Positions 44,767 to 56,552 of a stretch of 64,000 nt of DNA are shown here, in pieces (positions within the stretch are counted from its first letter, which is position 1; every line of letters begins with the position of its first letter). The stretch is taken from the NCBI GenBank assembly GCA_036873135.1, contig JAPTYO010000004.1, positions 35,621,105 through 35,685,104 of the forward strand. The letters are read 5' to 3'. The position numbers and the translations under genes were made by a program. Origin of the DNA: Clarkia xantiana subsp. parviflora (lineage: Eukaryota > Streptophyta > Magnoliopsida > Myrtales > Onagraceae). The notes beneath the pieces are model-generated. The model was not told the origin of the DNA. It was given only the letters and a program-made list of their open reading frames with translations, and did not search any database.

Positions 44767-45490
44767 ATGGCACCACCAAGGAATCGAGCAAGACAAAATC
44801 AAGCATGGATAGCCGAAGGTATATTCCAAAGACCAAATGAAACCTTGGAAAATTACTTTAGGAGATTTCAAGGAGGATATACCGGAGGTGAACTCTCGGA
44901 GAGAGAAGCCATCTGGGTATTCTTCAGAGGATTGAGATCTCAATCCTGATCCTTAGCCATCACTTAATACACGGAACCAGTGGGAAGTTTAGAAGAAATG
45001 ATGCAACGAGCGACTCTCCACGTAGAGCTGGAGCGAGCCCGGATGAATCGCCACCATCAGCAAGAGCCACCACGAGGTCAAGGCGAGAGCTCGTCCATAC
45101 GAGAAGCCTCGTCAAGAGAATTCCGACAAACTCAACAAATGTTAGAAAGACTTCACCTAAATGAAGAAATTCGTCATCCTACTCCTTGTTGTGAATATCA
45201 TCAACATGAGGTGCATAATATCGAAGACTGTCTCCTCGAAAGAAGAGAGTTGGAATTTTTGCAAAAAGAGATTCAACGTCACAATCGCCATTGTTCTCAT
45301 GAACAAAGGAGATGGAGGACACCCCCAGACGATGGCATTAATGTCTTGTCGGGAGGATTCGTAGCCGGAGGAGAGTTGAGCTCGGCTCGAGACGCTTATG
45401 CGGCTCAAGACATCGCCTCGATCGGTACTCACAAAAGACCAAGGGCATTGGAACCTATGGCAATCGCCTTCTCAACAGAAGATTTTTTCT
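44767..45490 (+). pseudogene. Gypsy-1 gag, shortened and stopped
   Basis: The start MAPPRNRARQNQAWIAEG lies only 16 bases after the primer site and runs straight into the retrotransposon gag core (RPNETLENYFRRFQGGYTGG). The usual long leader and N-terminal part of gag are therefore missing. Two stops follow (at about 44947 and 44966), then MMQRATLHVELERARMNRHH and CEYHQHEVHNIEDCL, which resembles the CxxHxxxGHxTEDC knuckle with key residues changed. It ends DFF and a stop at 45490. Confidence 0.75.
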
Positions 45491-46888
45491 GAAGCTTCTC
45501 AACCTCATGAAGACGCCTTGGTAATCACAGCTCGAATCAATGACTTTGAAATAAGGAGGGTACTCGTAGATGGAGGAAGTTCTACTGATGTAATCGCTTT
45601 TTAGGTCATCACTGCAATGGGGTACAAAAGGAAAGATCTGCAAGAAATGACCTCCCCATTGGTAGGATTCGCTGGAAGAACAACCTATCCCCTGGGGGCA
45701 ATTCAGCTTCCAGTGGTTCTAGGTCAAGATTGGAAGACCCTACACTTAACAACCCTTTTTGTGGTGGTCGACCATATCAATGCTTACAATGCAATATTGG
45801 GAAGAACCACCATCAACCCCAATTATATCGTTCCTTCCACCGTTCATCAAGTCATGCGATTTCCTACTCATCACAGAATGGGAGAAGTATGGGGCGACCA
45901 AGAGATATCTCGACAATGTTACGATAATTTCCTCCGGAGGTGTAACCAAAATGAAACCCTCTCTATTGTTACAGATGAGGATCCTCGAGAGGAAGGAGGA
46001 CGACCTGCCCCTATGGAAGAATTGATAGAATTCGCCTTGGAAGGAGAGGAAAGAAAGGTTAAGATTGGAGCCGCTCTACCCCCAGAATTAGCTAAGAGGG
46101 TAATCACCCTTTTAAGGGAATATAAGGAACTATTTTATTGGGAACCTAGCGACATGCCAGGAATAAGCCCATAAATCATCTCCCACGAGTTAAGAATAGA
46201 TCCCGCCATAAAACCCATAGACCAGAAAAGAAGATCTATAGGAGCAGAGAAAAAGGAGGCAATTCGCCAGGAGGTGGGAAAGATAGTTGAAGCTGGTTTT
46301 GTTAAGGAAATACGATTCAAGACCTGGGTCGCCAATCCAGTCTTGGTGAGAAAATCTAACAAGAGGTGGAGGATGTGTGTGGATTTTTGAGATCTCAACA
46401 AGGCATGTCCAAAAGACTCCTATCCTCTTCCAAGAATTGATCAGTTGGTCGACGCTACTTCAGGACATGAGCTTCTGAGTTTCATGGACGCGTACTCGGG
46501 GTACAACCAAATACGAATGCATCCCAAGGACGAGGCCCATTCTGCTTTCTACGCCGACAGTGATATTTGTCACTATAAGGTTATGCCTTTTGGCTTGATA
46601 AATGCGGGAGCTACTTATCAACGTATGGTGAACAAGCTCTTCAAACACATGAAAGGAAGGAATATGGAGGCATATGTCGACGATATGTTGGTTAAGACTA
46701 AGAGGGGCAGGACCACGTCCAAGATTTGGAAGAGGCTTTTGCTTGCATGAGATTTCACCAAGTAAGACTGAATCCCACTAAATGTGCTTTTGAGGTTCAG
46801 TCGGGAATGTTTTTGGGTTTTATGGTTAGTCAATGTGGGATCGAAGCTAACCCTGAGAAAGTGACTGCCATAGAAGAAATGTCCTCGC
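45491..46888 (+). pseudogene. Gypsy-1 protease and reverse transcriptase (first part)
   Basis: Protease: VLVDGGSSTDVIAF (active-site form VDxGSS), LVGFAGRTTYPLGAI, AYNAILGR. RT: PIDQKRRSIGAEKKEAIRQE, VLVRKSNKRWRMCVDF, then a stop where the family has Arg (CGA to TGA), DLNKACPKDSYPLPRIDQLV, FMDAYSGYNQIRM, PFGLINAGATYQRMVNKLF and the catalytic YVDDM (about 46673). A frameshift at about 46715 follows, then MRFHQVRLNPTKCAFEVQSG. More stops stand at 45602 and 46172. It is cut at 46888 by gypsy-2 and resumes at 56553. Confidence 0.85.
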
Positions 46889-47684
46889 TGATGGATATAT
46901 GCCCAATTTGAGCCCGTTGACTTCCGAATTGTTTTATTTTTATCACCCCATTAATGATTGTAAATCGAAACTTTGAACCGAACACCCCGCCGAAACACCA
47001 ACGGTCTGGACGAGGCAAAAATACTCGTCTGGGCCACGCGTCGAACTCACCTAAGGGAGATCGGGTTGGCAAACCCGATCTCCCCTAGAGGAGATCGAGT
47101 CAGTCAACCCGATCTACCCTAGGGGAGATCGGGTTGGCCAACCCATCTCCCCTAGGGAGGGGTTAGGTGGCCACACCCAATCCCTACCCTTAGGGGTCGG
47201 ATTTTCTCTCCGACCCAAGGGCCCTGGCACCGTTTCCAGACTCCCACACTTAGATTATTTCCGCCCACCTCTCCTTGCTTTAAGGTTTTAATTATGTGAT
47301 CAAGGACTAATTAATTGTGTTTAAAGGTTAACGATGTCATTAAGTCACCTTAATGACACCGTTGCCTATAAATACAACCCTTCCACCATTCATTTGATCA
47401 TCTGGATTACTTGCACATTTTTAGCTCTGGCTTCTCTCTACATTTTATCTCTCTAGAAGTATTCTGACTTAAGCATCAGAGAGGGTTCATCAAGCACCAC
47501 CCCCCCCCCCCCCCTCCGTGCTTGATACTGCCCCTCTTGCAGGGTAGCAAGGAGCAGAGAGACAAGGAAGCGGAAGAGTAGGAAACGGTACAAAAGACCC
47601 CGAGGAGCACATAACCCGACATCACATTAGTGGGAGATAAGTTCTAAGTTAGCAGTCCGTTGAATCAGACCTTATAACCTAACA
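46889..47684 (+). repeat. Gypsy-2 5' LTR
   Basis: TATA box TATAAATA at 47367-47374. A run of 15 C at 47500-47514 lies about 130 bp after it, inside the transcribed part. Inverted GAGATCGGGTTGG / CCCGATCTCC units occupy about 47055-47150. Confidence 0.85.
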
Positions 47685-47702
47685 CTTGGCACCGTTTGCG
47701 GT
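47685..47702 (+). other. Gypsy-2 primer binding site
   Basis: CTTGGCACCGTTTGCGG directly after the LTR; related to the gypsy-1 site (CTTGGCGCCGTCTGTGGG), which supports a common lineage. Confidence 0.65.
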
Positions 47703-47735
47703 TTTCGAACAAGAAGCCTGGCAATAACTAGAGTT

Positions 47736-48164
47736 ATGGCGAATAGCCTACCATCCAGAGAGAATCGCCCACCTGGGGGCAACAGGCAAGGGAGACAACC
47801 TATGCCTCCAGCAAAGCCTAACCCTGAGAAAAGGCCTGCACATCCGGAACCTCAGGTAGCCCCAGAAGCACCCCAACCTGACAATCATGGAGGACCCTCA
47901 CACCCAGCTAGAGCTGAGTCTTCCCCTGCCACGACCCCCATGGCTCAGAGACCACAGGGGCAAGGGGGCAACAGAGAGGGTCATCCTAGGGATACCAATA
48001 TACAATACCTCCACAGGGGTACCATTATAGAACACGCCCTAAGAAGCATCCATATGGAATACCAACACAAGGCAGCCAGGAAACAACAACCAGGCTCATA
48101 CCACCAATACAAGGTCTATGTATTAGCAAGGAGCACAGGAATCAGAAGAGTTGTTAACCTATAG
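47736..48164 (+). CDS. Gypsy-2 gag-like N-terminal open frame, 142 aa
   Basis: The first ATG after the primer site opens a proline-, glutamine- and glycine-rich frame (NRPPGGNRQGRQPMPPAKPN) that ends with a short basic stretch. The position and composition fit the disordered N-terminus of a plant gypsy gag. No capsid or zinc-knuckle pattern follows before the stop at 48164. It may be all that is left of gag or a non-autonomous remnant. Confidence 0.45.
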   Translation: MANSLPSRENRPPGGNRQGRQPMPPAKPNPEKRPAHPEPQVAPEAPQPDNHGGPSHPARAESSPATTPMAQRPQGQGGNREGHPRDTNIQYLHRGTIIEHALRSIHMEYQHKAARKQQPGSYHQYKVYVLARSTGIRRVVNL

Positions 48165-49598
48165 AAAGGCATTAAGGAAGGGGTAAGAGAGGCAATATAC
48201 GCAAGTGAAGCGACATCCGCAGGCAGAGAAGTGCCCACAGGAAGAACAACACACATGCCCTCCAAAGGGGGCATCGTAAAAATCAAAGAATGAGGGAGCA
48301 ACTGCCACCCCCAATGGGAAGGCAACAATTTGTACCTCCAAAGCAATAACAAACACAACAAAGAGCTGGGACATACACCCCACTAAGGGAGGACATGCAA
48401 GTCAGACCATCAAGGATATAAGAGTTCCAACATCCACCTCAGAAAGGTACACATACAGTCCGTATCACCACGGACATGACTAAGAGACATTCCAAGCAAA
48501 GCTCAAAGGGAGGGACATTGCCCCGACAACACAACAAGGCAACCACCTACTCATGATACAGCACGACAGGTCCCAACCTCTTGTGTATGGCAACCCTTGG
48601 TACACATCCCCCTAGGACAGGGGAGAAGTCGAAAAGACAAGGATTTGAACAGGGGACTCATAGAGTACCACACCATGTTAGTACATAGCTACTACAATGG
48701 GAAGTCTCATGGAGAGACGTAGTGGAGTGAGATCACACATAGCATACATGAAGGATACACCTCAACCTAGTCCGCCTTGCAAGGATGCGACCTTATATTC
48801 CTCAAGTGGAAGGAATACACACAGACTAATGGAGGAAGACAGTTACATTACCAAGGAAGCAGGGGGTATCAACACCCCCACACCCATATCCTTCCCATAT
48901 CCTCTTATTTAATTAACTGCATAACAAGTTAACTCCCTAAAAGGGGTAGATTTTGATACTTGATATCAACATGTTTTCCAAGAATGACCATACCGGACGC
49001 CTTCGGGCTCCGTGGTATATATATACACAGGTGGACTACTAGAAGTGTCCATAAAACGCCGCCGCCAACCAAGAGATGCACAAGGAACAGTTTTCTCAAT
49101 CTCAATGGGCAACTATAAGGTTAAGATTCTGGGAAAGATCACAAGATGGAAGGCTCACTTACAAAAATAAGTTGAGCACTCTCAACATCCTACAGAGGAA
49201 CTACCATGAAGGTCACAAAGGATTACCCCTACTATAACCTTCCACTAAGCATCCTAGGGCCAAGTCCGTCGAAGGACCCCATCTGGCATCGATATGCAAG
49301 GGGGGCACCAGTCACAACATACCCTCCCCACAAACGCCCATTAGCATAAGAGGGGGTAGCCGCGAAACACATCCCTCCAAAAAATGGAGGAAACCATATC
49401 GCATAGACAACGCCCACCTTCAAAGGCAAACACCGCCAATGGATCTATATTATTTCACAAAATAGTCAGAAGTCGCGACTACACCTAGTAAGCTCATCGC
49501 AGGTAATGAAATACACTTTCATCAAAAAAAACTCTCAAGGGCACCAAGCCTAGCAAAGGAAGAATGGCGACACCATCATCAAGCTTTTAAAAAGGGAT

Positions 49599-49829
49599 AT
49601 GGAAAACATAGTATTTCCACTCAATGATATATTAGTCATAGGAGAGGGAATCGCTAGCTTTGACATAAAGAGAACCATAATGCATGAAGGGAGTCCGTCA
49701 GACATCTCCCATGACCAACTATTGATGATACTAGGGAAGAGTCAGGCATACCTAATACCAAAGGACCCCCTACTAGTAAAGGTGGTCAGAACATCAACAC
49801 ACCCATTAGGGACACGGCACTGCAAATGA
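49599..49829 (+). pseudogene. Gypsy-2 protease-like scrap
   Basis: The frame contains FDIKRTIMHEGSPSDISHDQ, which lines up loosely with the gypsy protease block VKRVLVDEGSSADILY. The active-site Asp appears replaced (MHEGSP). Nothing recognisable flanks it, so the call is tentative. Confidence 0.35.
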
Positions 49830-51889
49830 ACCAGGAACAAGGATGGAACACATATCCTTACAAGTATCCTTGCATTTATCCTTGCAAAAATAAACTCCCT
49901 AGATAAAGAGGTTATCTAATAGATGACTATGTCTCTGTTCTCAAAATATGATCCTAACCCGGAGATCCTTGGACTCCGTATTATATATGCAATGAATAAC
50001 ATGTTCATCAAAGATAGGTACACGAAGATTCAAGACAGCGCCCTAAAGATTAGGCGCATACCTCTACCAAGTACGACACATTTGAGTGTTCATAAACACT
50101 CGTTCGCCATCTCACAAGAAAGGAAGGCAACCAAGGATACAAGTCCTAACAGAACAAACATCGGTAGAAAATCCTTTCATTGAAGTCATGCACCAAGAGG
50201 GAAACTCTAAAGATGCAAGATTAGCAAAAGAGATAGTGCAACAACTAGAATATGAAAAAGAAGATACATCTCCTATCAAGAGCCTTAGGGCATGATAATA
50301 GTTCTACAAGATCAACCAAAGAAGAGCTCAAAAGCTTGGGGGAGTAAGGTTTCAAGATCGACCCTCACACTAGACGCACATCCTGATTAAACACCTTGTC
50401 TGCGAATGATAAGACATTTGACTCTGGCATCCCATCAAGAGGAGAACCTCAATAAAGGGGTCACTAGAAATATATCCCGCCTTTAAGGACCATACGCCGA
50501 ACACATGATGAATGAATGTTATGACAAAATGAAAAAGGAGGGACTTGTTAGCTCAACACACCTCAAACACGTATACGTACGCAATACAAATGGAGCCTCT
50601 AATGAAGCTATCCAACAAGGAATAGCCAATACGGGGGCAAACCCATGGAAAATCATGGCGCATCACCTGCAAACCTAAAGGAAAACATCCTTTTTAGGTT
50701 CAAGTCCTAATTCAAAGGAAGTCTATAATCAAGATCCAAGGTGGGAGGAGCATGACCAATGTGACACTCCCTAAAGGCATTGAAGAATACTCCAATGTAA
50801 AGGAAAATGCAAAGCACACTAAGTACCACAACACTTCAAGAAGATTATCAAAGCCCGGTCAGACCCCCCCATGCCCGAGCAAGGAGCGTGGATCAGATTG
50901 ACTAGTCTGAAACACACCTTCAATCTCAAGACACCATTCTATGAGAAAGGTTTTCAACCTAAATACAATCCCTTCCAAGATACTTACTCCTACTCTATCA
51001 TCACCGCAAAAGTGTTTTTTCTAAAAAAACACAAGGAAGGGGGGGAACGAATTTACAAGCACCCCTAGGATACAAACACTGCCACATCCTAGTTATCAAG
51101 AGAATGAAAATCACCCCCACCCACCCAAAGCAAAAGCTCTCCACCCAACCTCTAAAGATACATCTGACAAAGGCATTATCCAAACCATGCCTATGACTGA
51201 AACAAGCAAGCATGAGAAAGAGTAAATCCTACAAGGGACACTCATCGCATTCAAACAAGCAGACAAGGGAGCCCCGAGCATAAGGGGTACCCAACCAAGA
51301 AAATGAACGAGGGGCCTTCAACGACCAAATATGAAAGGCGGTATGACCAACAAGCAACTTGGGGGGCACCAAACGAATAAGTGCTTGGTAGTCCACCTAA
51401 GTGTAAAAGAAGAGATTAGAGGCAGAAGATCAAAAGAACATGCAATACCACTTCTCCTATAAGAAGTCATATAAGAGGGAAAACAACCTCAACTCCCTGT
51501 ACGAACATGCCCTAAGTCGGCAACACACAAACACTCGACCCATCAAGGGAAGGAAAAGTAAAGAGATATATACAAAGATAGGATACTAAAGCAACCAACC
51601 AGATGCCATTGGGAAGTTCTCATGATACTGACCCTCTAAAGATGAACCACTGATAGAGCTCGAGGAAGAAGAAGAAGAGCCTGAACTAACAATATCAACA
51701 GGGTTACCATCCTCCTGCAAAGGTGATCTCCCACACTTAAGAAAAGCGTGGTAACATGCAATATCATAGAAGGAAAAGTCAAGTAAAGACTCGAAAAGCG
51801 TATCAAAAATGCACCCTACATGAGAAGGGACACAAGGTAAGGTAATATTCTGAGCCCTCCGGGAGCCAATCCCGCGAACACATTCGACG

Positions 51890-52545
51890 CCCCCAAGAGT
51901 GTATCTTGAGAGTAGTTCTAAAACTACGAACCCTGTGCCCTCCGGGAGCCTATCCCGCGAACAGATTCGATGCCCCCAAGAGCGTATCTTGAGAGTAGTT
52001 TTCATACTACGACCTTCGACGCCCCCAAGAGCGTATCTTGAGAGTAGCTTCCAAAAACTACGACCTTCGACGTCCCCAAGAGCGTATCTTGAGAGTAGTT
52101 TTCATACTACGACCTTCGACGCCCCCAAGAGCGTATCTTGAGAGTAGCTTCCAAAAACTACGACCTTCGACGCCCCCAAGAGCGTATCTTGATAGTGGTT
52201 TCCAAAAACTACGACCTTCGACGCCCCCAAGAGCGTATCTTGAGGTAGATTTCAAACTACCAGATTCGACGCCCTCAAGAGCGTATCTTGAGGTAGATTT
52301 CAAACTACCAGATTCGACGCCCCCAAGAGCGTATCTTGAGGTAGATTTCAAGCTACCAGATTCGACGCCCACCAGGAGCGTATCTTTGGTCTAACTACTG
52401 GTGCCCTCCGAGATCGTATCTCGTGAACAGTTTCGACACCCACCAAGAGCGTATCTTTGGTCTAACTACTGGTGCCCTCCGAGAGCCTGTCTTGTGAACA
52501 GATTCGACGCCCACCAAGAGCGTATCTTTGGTCTAACAGTACCAT
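51890..52545. repeat. Tandem array in gypsy-2, about 50-bp unit
   Basis: About twelve units built on GACGCCCCCAAGAGCGTATCT plus TGAGAGTAG and ACTACGACCTTC. The right-hand units shorten and diverge (GAGGTAGATTTCAAACTACC, then TTTGGTCTAACTACTGG). Open frames on both strands here are by-products. Confidence 0.88.
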
Positions 52546-53189
52546 ATATACCATTTAAAGGGTATCAGAAGAGATCATTGCACCATACTAAGAAGGATTC
52601 CATGAGAAAATAATTGCAAAGCAAAGTTGTATGAAGAACACATAATGTTTGTTCTTGATGAGATAGTAGGTATGATGTGAAGGAAAACACAAAAGAAAGA
52701 TAAGTAAAGGAAAGCATATACAAGGGAGAAGTCCATGACCAAAGGATCATATACAGAAGCACAAGAGGTTATCATGAAAAGTAACGAGTTATCTTACCAT
52801 CCATATCACAAGTCAAGAGAAGTATCTCAAAGGAACCCAACACCACCAAGAAGGATAGCAAAGACGTGAAATCCAAAGTTCAAGGCTCTCAAAATAAACT
52901 CGACCCATCAAGAAGTGGAATTTCCTTACAAGTCGCACAAAGAAACCTCCGAAAAACTTTGTTGTCTTGCATGTCGCCCTCGCGTGACCTATGCTCGTAT
53001 CAGACTTGAACATCGTCAAGCACAACTCATGAAGGAGACATCTAAAAAGCATGAAGGATACAACATCTGGCAAGACGAGACATCAGGACCTAACCCAACA
53101 AACATAGCCTAAACAAAAGGCAACTATAGCAATGAAGGCTCTCCAATGAGAAAGGAATACTAAAGCACAACTCCATACATCGTGATGTG

Positions 53190-53455
53190 GCTATCATGTC
53201 CACATAACACGAGGTGGCTATCATGTCCACATACCCTGAAGTGGCTATCATGTCCACATACCCTGAAGTGGCTATCATGTCCACATACCCTGAAGTGGCT
53301 ATCATGTCCACATACCCTGAAGTGGCTATCATGTCCACATACATTGAAGTGGCTATCATGTCCACATACCCTGAAGTGGCTATCATGCCCACATACCTTG
53401 AAGTGGCTATCATGTCCACACACTGCGAAGTGCTATCATGTCCACACACCAAGAG
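53190..53455. repeat. Tandem array in gypsy-2, 27-bp unit
   Basis: About ten copies of GTGGCTATCATGTCCACATA followed by CCCTGAA. The unit is 27 bp, nine codons, so several frames on both strands stay open and give nine-residue peptide repeats. No function is implied. Confidence 0.9.
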
Positions 53456-53838
53456 GTGGTTATCATATCCACACAAAACAAAAAGACCATCAAGTCCACC
53501 ACAAACCTAAAGAGCCAACACCTAACCTCAAAAGGAGATTCAAGAAAAAGGGAAAAACAACACCCTTCATACGCTCATCAAAGGTATGGACTTATATTTC
53601 AACCCCCTGGATGATACTAGGTAGGAGACGTCCTCATTATGAAGACAACCTCCATACCTCATGAAATCAACCATAAAGCAAAGAATCATGACAAGCACTA
53701 TTGGGGGCATATAACAAAACGATCCCCACAACGATCACGACTACGATAATAGTAGAGGCTAACTCAAGAGCAGTCTCCACCAAACTCCCAAGCAAGAATT
53801 TGCTATCTTAATCAGAGCCATGGCAAGAGAAAGGAACC

Positions 53839-54270
53839 TCAATGATCACACCCATCACCAAAAGAAAAATCTTCAACGCAAGGGTTAATAACATAACCCA
53901 TAGGAAAGCCAAAGACACCTTCGAAAGTCGTCAAATCTACATGAAGATTAAATAAACCTGAGACTCGGCCCCTCGGCTGGGGGGCAGAGGATAGAGAAGA
54001 GACATCAAGACCTATGATCACCCCATCGCCATCCACAGGTTGTTTACCTTTGTCAAGCAAAGAGGGCGCCTCTTCAACCACTACCTCCTTATCATGAGAG
54101 GGAGTCAGCAAGGGGGCACTTGAAGGAGAGCCTCTCGCGGTTTCCTTCTCCTTGGCAGCCGATGGCCTGACCTCAGAGTCAGGTTTCCGCGCCTTGGATT
54201 TAGATTGACTTGAACTCTCGCCCACCGCAAGAACCCATTCGGTAACCAGGGGCGAACGCTCTAACAACAA
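53839..54270 (-). CDS. Antisense open frame in the 3' part of gypsy-2, 143 aa
   Basis: The minus-strand frame has a Ser/Lys/Glu-rich low-complexity start (GESSSQSKSKARKPDSEVRP), then SHDKEVVVEEAPSLLDKGKQ and a more ordered end (FNLHVDLTTFEGVFGFPMG). A second minus-strand frame at 54849-54625 (FGCVGALLHLGKLKVRPICD, LELWFCFRNLIDVKVAP) could be an earlier part of the same product. Tat-lineage elements are known to carry an antisense gene between pol and the 3' LTR. The match of position and composition is suggestive, but I recognise no domain with confidence. Confidence 0.4.
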   Translation of the reverse strand: MLLERSPLVTEWVLAVGESSSQSKSKARKPDSEVRPSAAKEKETARGSPSSAPLLTPSHDKEVVVEEAPSLLDKGKQPVDGDGVIIGLDVSSLSSAPQPRGRVSGLFNLHVDLTTFEGVFGFPMGYVINPCVEDFSFGDGCDH

Positions 54271-55814
54271 GAAGGAAGCAACATGAGAACAATCATAAGT
54301 ATATCACAAAGAAAAGAGAAGGGAAAAAGAACATGCCGGAAGCCTCTGCAGCTTTCCCTAACTTAGAAGATTTCTTGGCCTGATGAGCAGAACTAGAGGG
54401 TTCTTCCCTCTCATTCGATTCAACGGTACGTTCGGAACGCTCCGCCTACACCTTATACGTTTCTCCATGAAACCAACCTACAAGGGGTCATACGAGTCCC
54501 CGCCTCATACGAGTCCACCTCGGACACCCAAGACACAGGACAGTCAGATTTGGTCTGTCTGCCTTGGAAAAAGATCTTCAAGGTTTCCCTGTCCGAAGAA
54601 GAAAGCTTCCCAAAAGTGAGTCATCTATACGAGCGACCGACGCAAAGATCGACCCTTACTCATGGAGGGGCGAGATACGCCTACTACAGGGGCAACCTTA
54701 ACATCAATCAAGTTACGGAAACAAAACCACAACTCAAGAGACCTATCCAAGGGAACAAATCCCAGGGCGTCACAAATAGGGCGAACTTTTAGCTTCCCCA
54801 AATGGAGCAACGCTCCGACACATCCGAAGGAAGGGTCAACCCTTAACACATGTCAATAAATCCCTTCGCTCGCGGCGGGTAAGAAGAAAGCTCGTAAGCA
54901 TTTTCACCCTCACTTTTATGGGGAACAAATTGCAGGGTAAGGGTCAAGAGCTATACACACACTCCAACGAATGAAGGAAAAATGTTACACATGTCGAAGG
55001 TCGAGGTTAAAAGACAATGCTCGCGCTAGTACGAGGGAGGCGGAATGTTGTGTCCCATTGAGTGGCAGAGTTCCCACCCTCAAGTAAATGAGAGGTCTAT
55101 GCTCTCACCCTTGCACTTATGCTCATATTCATGATTTACATCTACAAGTACACCAATGCCATCACTCATGCTTATACTCACAACCCATCCATACACACAT
55201 ACATGTTTACGCTTGCACTCACATGCATGCCCACGTGCACACTCCCGTGTGTTCAAACATTTAGGCGTCCATGCACATAGCCGCCATATATCCATGCATA
55301 CATTCATGACTACAACCGCAGCATGTCTACACCCACTTCCATACTTGTGTTCCTACTTGCATGTATGCTAGTACACACTTTCATGTTCATGATACATCCA
55401 TGTTCACTCAAGGTAACATCCTATAGGCATATTTTCTAGTATCCCATACTTAGAAAAAATTTGGACCAAATTCAGAATTTTTCCCCACATAGGCCCACCC
55501 CATCATGAAATTGAAGTATGGACTCACTTAACCATATTCATGTTGCATCCCAACACATGCGTATATTTTCCGAGTATAAGCTCGCGACGGTATTTGATTT
55601 ATTATTTCCATCTCAGACGGACATGTGCTCGGACAACGTGTTCGTGCTATTCTGACGTTTGTAATTCCTCTATCTTATAAGACAGGGGGCAGAGTCAGAG
55701 ACACACACCCATGGGTAAGTAAGGATTCCGACAAAATGTAAAATTCCGGCTTCAAATTGCGCGTGTCATACCATCCTAAAATAGAGTCAATCAAGGGTCA
55801 GACCATTGGTTGAC

Positions 55815-55825
55815 TCGGGGGCATG
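55815..55825 (+). other. Gypsy-2 polypurine tract
   Basis: CTCGGGGGCATG region directly before the 3' LTR start at 55826; the same sequence precedes the LTR at 38408. Confidence 0.65.
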
Positions 55826-56552
55826 TGATGGATATACGCCCAATTTGAGCCCGTTGACTTCCGAATCGTTTTATTTTTATCACCCCGTTAATGATTGTAA
55901 ATCGAAACTTTGACCCGAACACCCCGCCGAAACACCAACGGTCCGGACGAGGCAAAAATACTCGTCCAGGCCACGCGTCGAACTCACCTAGGTGAGATCG
56001 GGTTGGCCAACCCATCTCCCCTAGGGAGGGGTTGGGTGGCCACACCCAACCCCTACCTTTAGGGGTCGGATTTTCTCTCCGCCCCCAAGGGCCCTGGCAC
56101 CGTTTCCCGACTCCCACACTTAGATTATTTCCGCCCACCTCTCCATGCTTTAAGGTTTTAATTATGTGATCAAGGACTAATTAATTGTGTTTAAAGGTTA
56201 ACGATGTCATTAAGTCACCTTAATGACACCGTTGCCTATAAATACAACCCTTCCACCATTCATTTGATCATCTGGATTACTTGCACATTTTTAGCTCTGG
56301 CTTCTCTCTACATTTTATCTCTCTAGAAGTATTCTGACTTAAGCATCGGAGATGGTTAATCAAGCACCACCCCCCCCCCCCCCCCGTGCTTGATACTGCC
56401 CCTCTTGCAGGGTAGCAAGGAGCAGAGAGACAAGGAAGCGGAAGAGTAGGAAACGGTACGAAAGACCCCGAGGAGCACATAACCCGACATCACATTAGTG
56501 GGAGATAAGTTCTAAGTTAGCATTCCATTGACTCAGACCTTATAACCTAACA
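55826..56552 (+). repeat. Gypsy-2 3' LTR
   Basis: Nearly identical to 46889-47684 except for the deleted GAGATCGGGTTGG units. It carries a 16-C run at 56370-56385, one longer than in the 5' LTR. Confidence 0.85.

Larger units (their letters stand above)
46889..56552 (+). mobile_element. Gypsy-2, large gypsy element without recognisable RT or integrase
   Basis: LTRs 46889-47684 (796 bp) and 55826-56552 (727 bp) start TGATGGATATATGCCC/TGATGGATATACGCCC and both end CCTAACA. The length difference is mostly one deletion of repeated GAGATCGGGTTGG units. Flanks are ctcgc (46884-46888) and ctcga (56553-56557), a 5-bp duplication with one change. The primer site CTTGGCACCGTTTGCGG follows the first LTR and a purine tract (ACTCGGGGGCATG) precedes the second. 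The 8.1-kb interior has a gag-like start, a protease-like scrap, two tandem arrays and an antisense open frame, but I find no RT, RNase H or integrase. This is the plan of a non-autonomous (LARD-like) derivative. Confidence 0.82.

Noticed and set aside
51899..52394. Sense and antisense ORFs over the 50-bp array
   Set aside because: Tandem repeat by-products; the frames follow the unit and have no other protein features.
53090..53664. ORFs of 87-160 codons with nine-residue peptide repeats
   Set aside because: A 27-bp tandem unit keeps several frames open; the peptides are by-products of a non-coding array.
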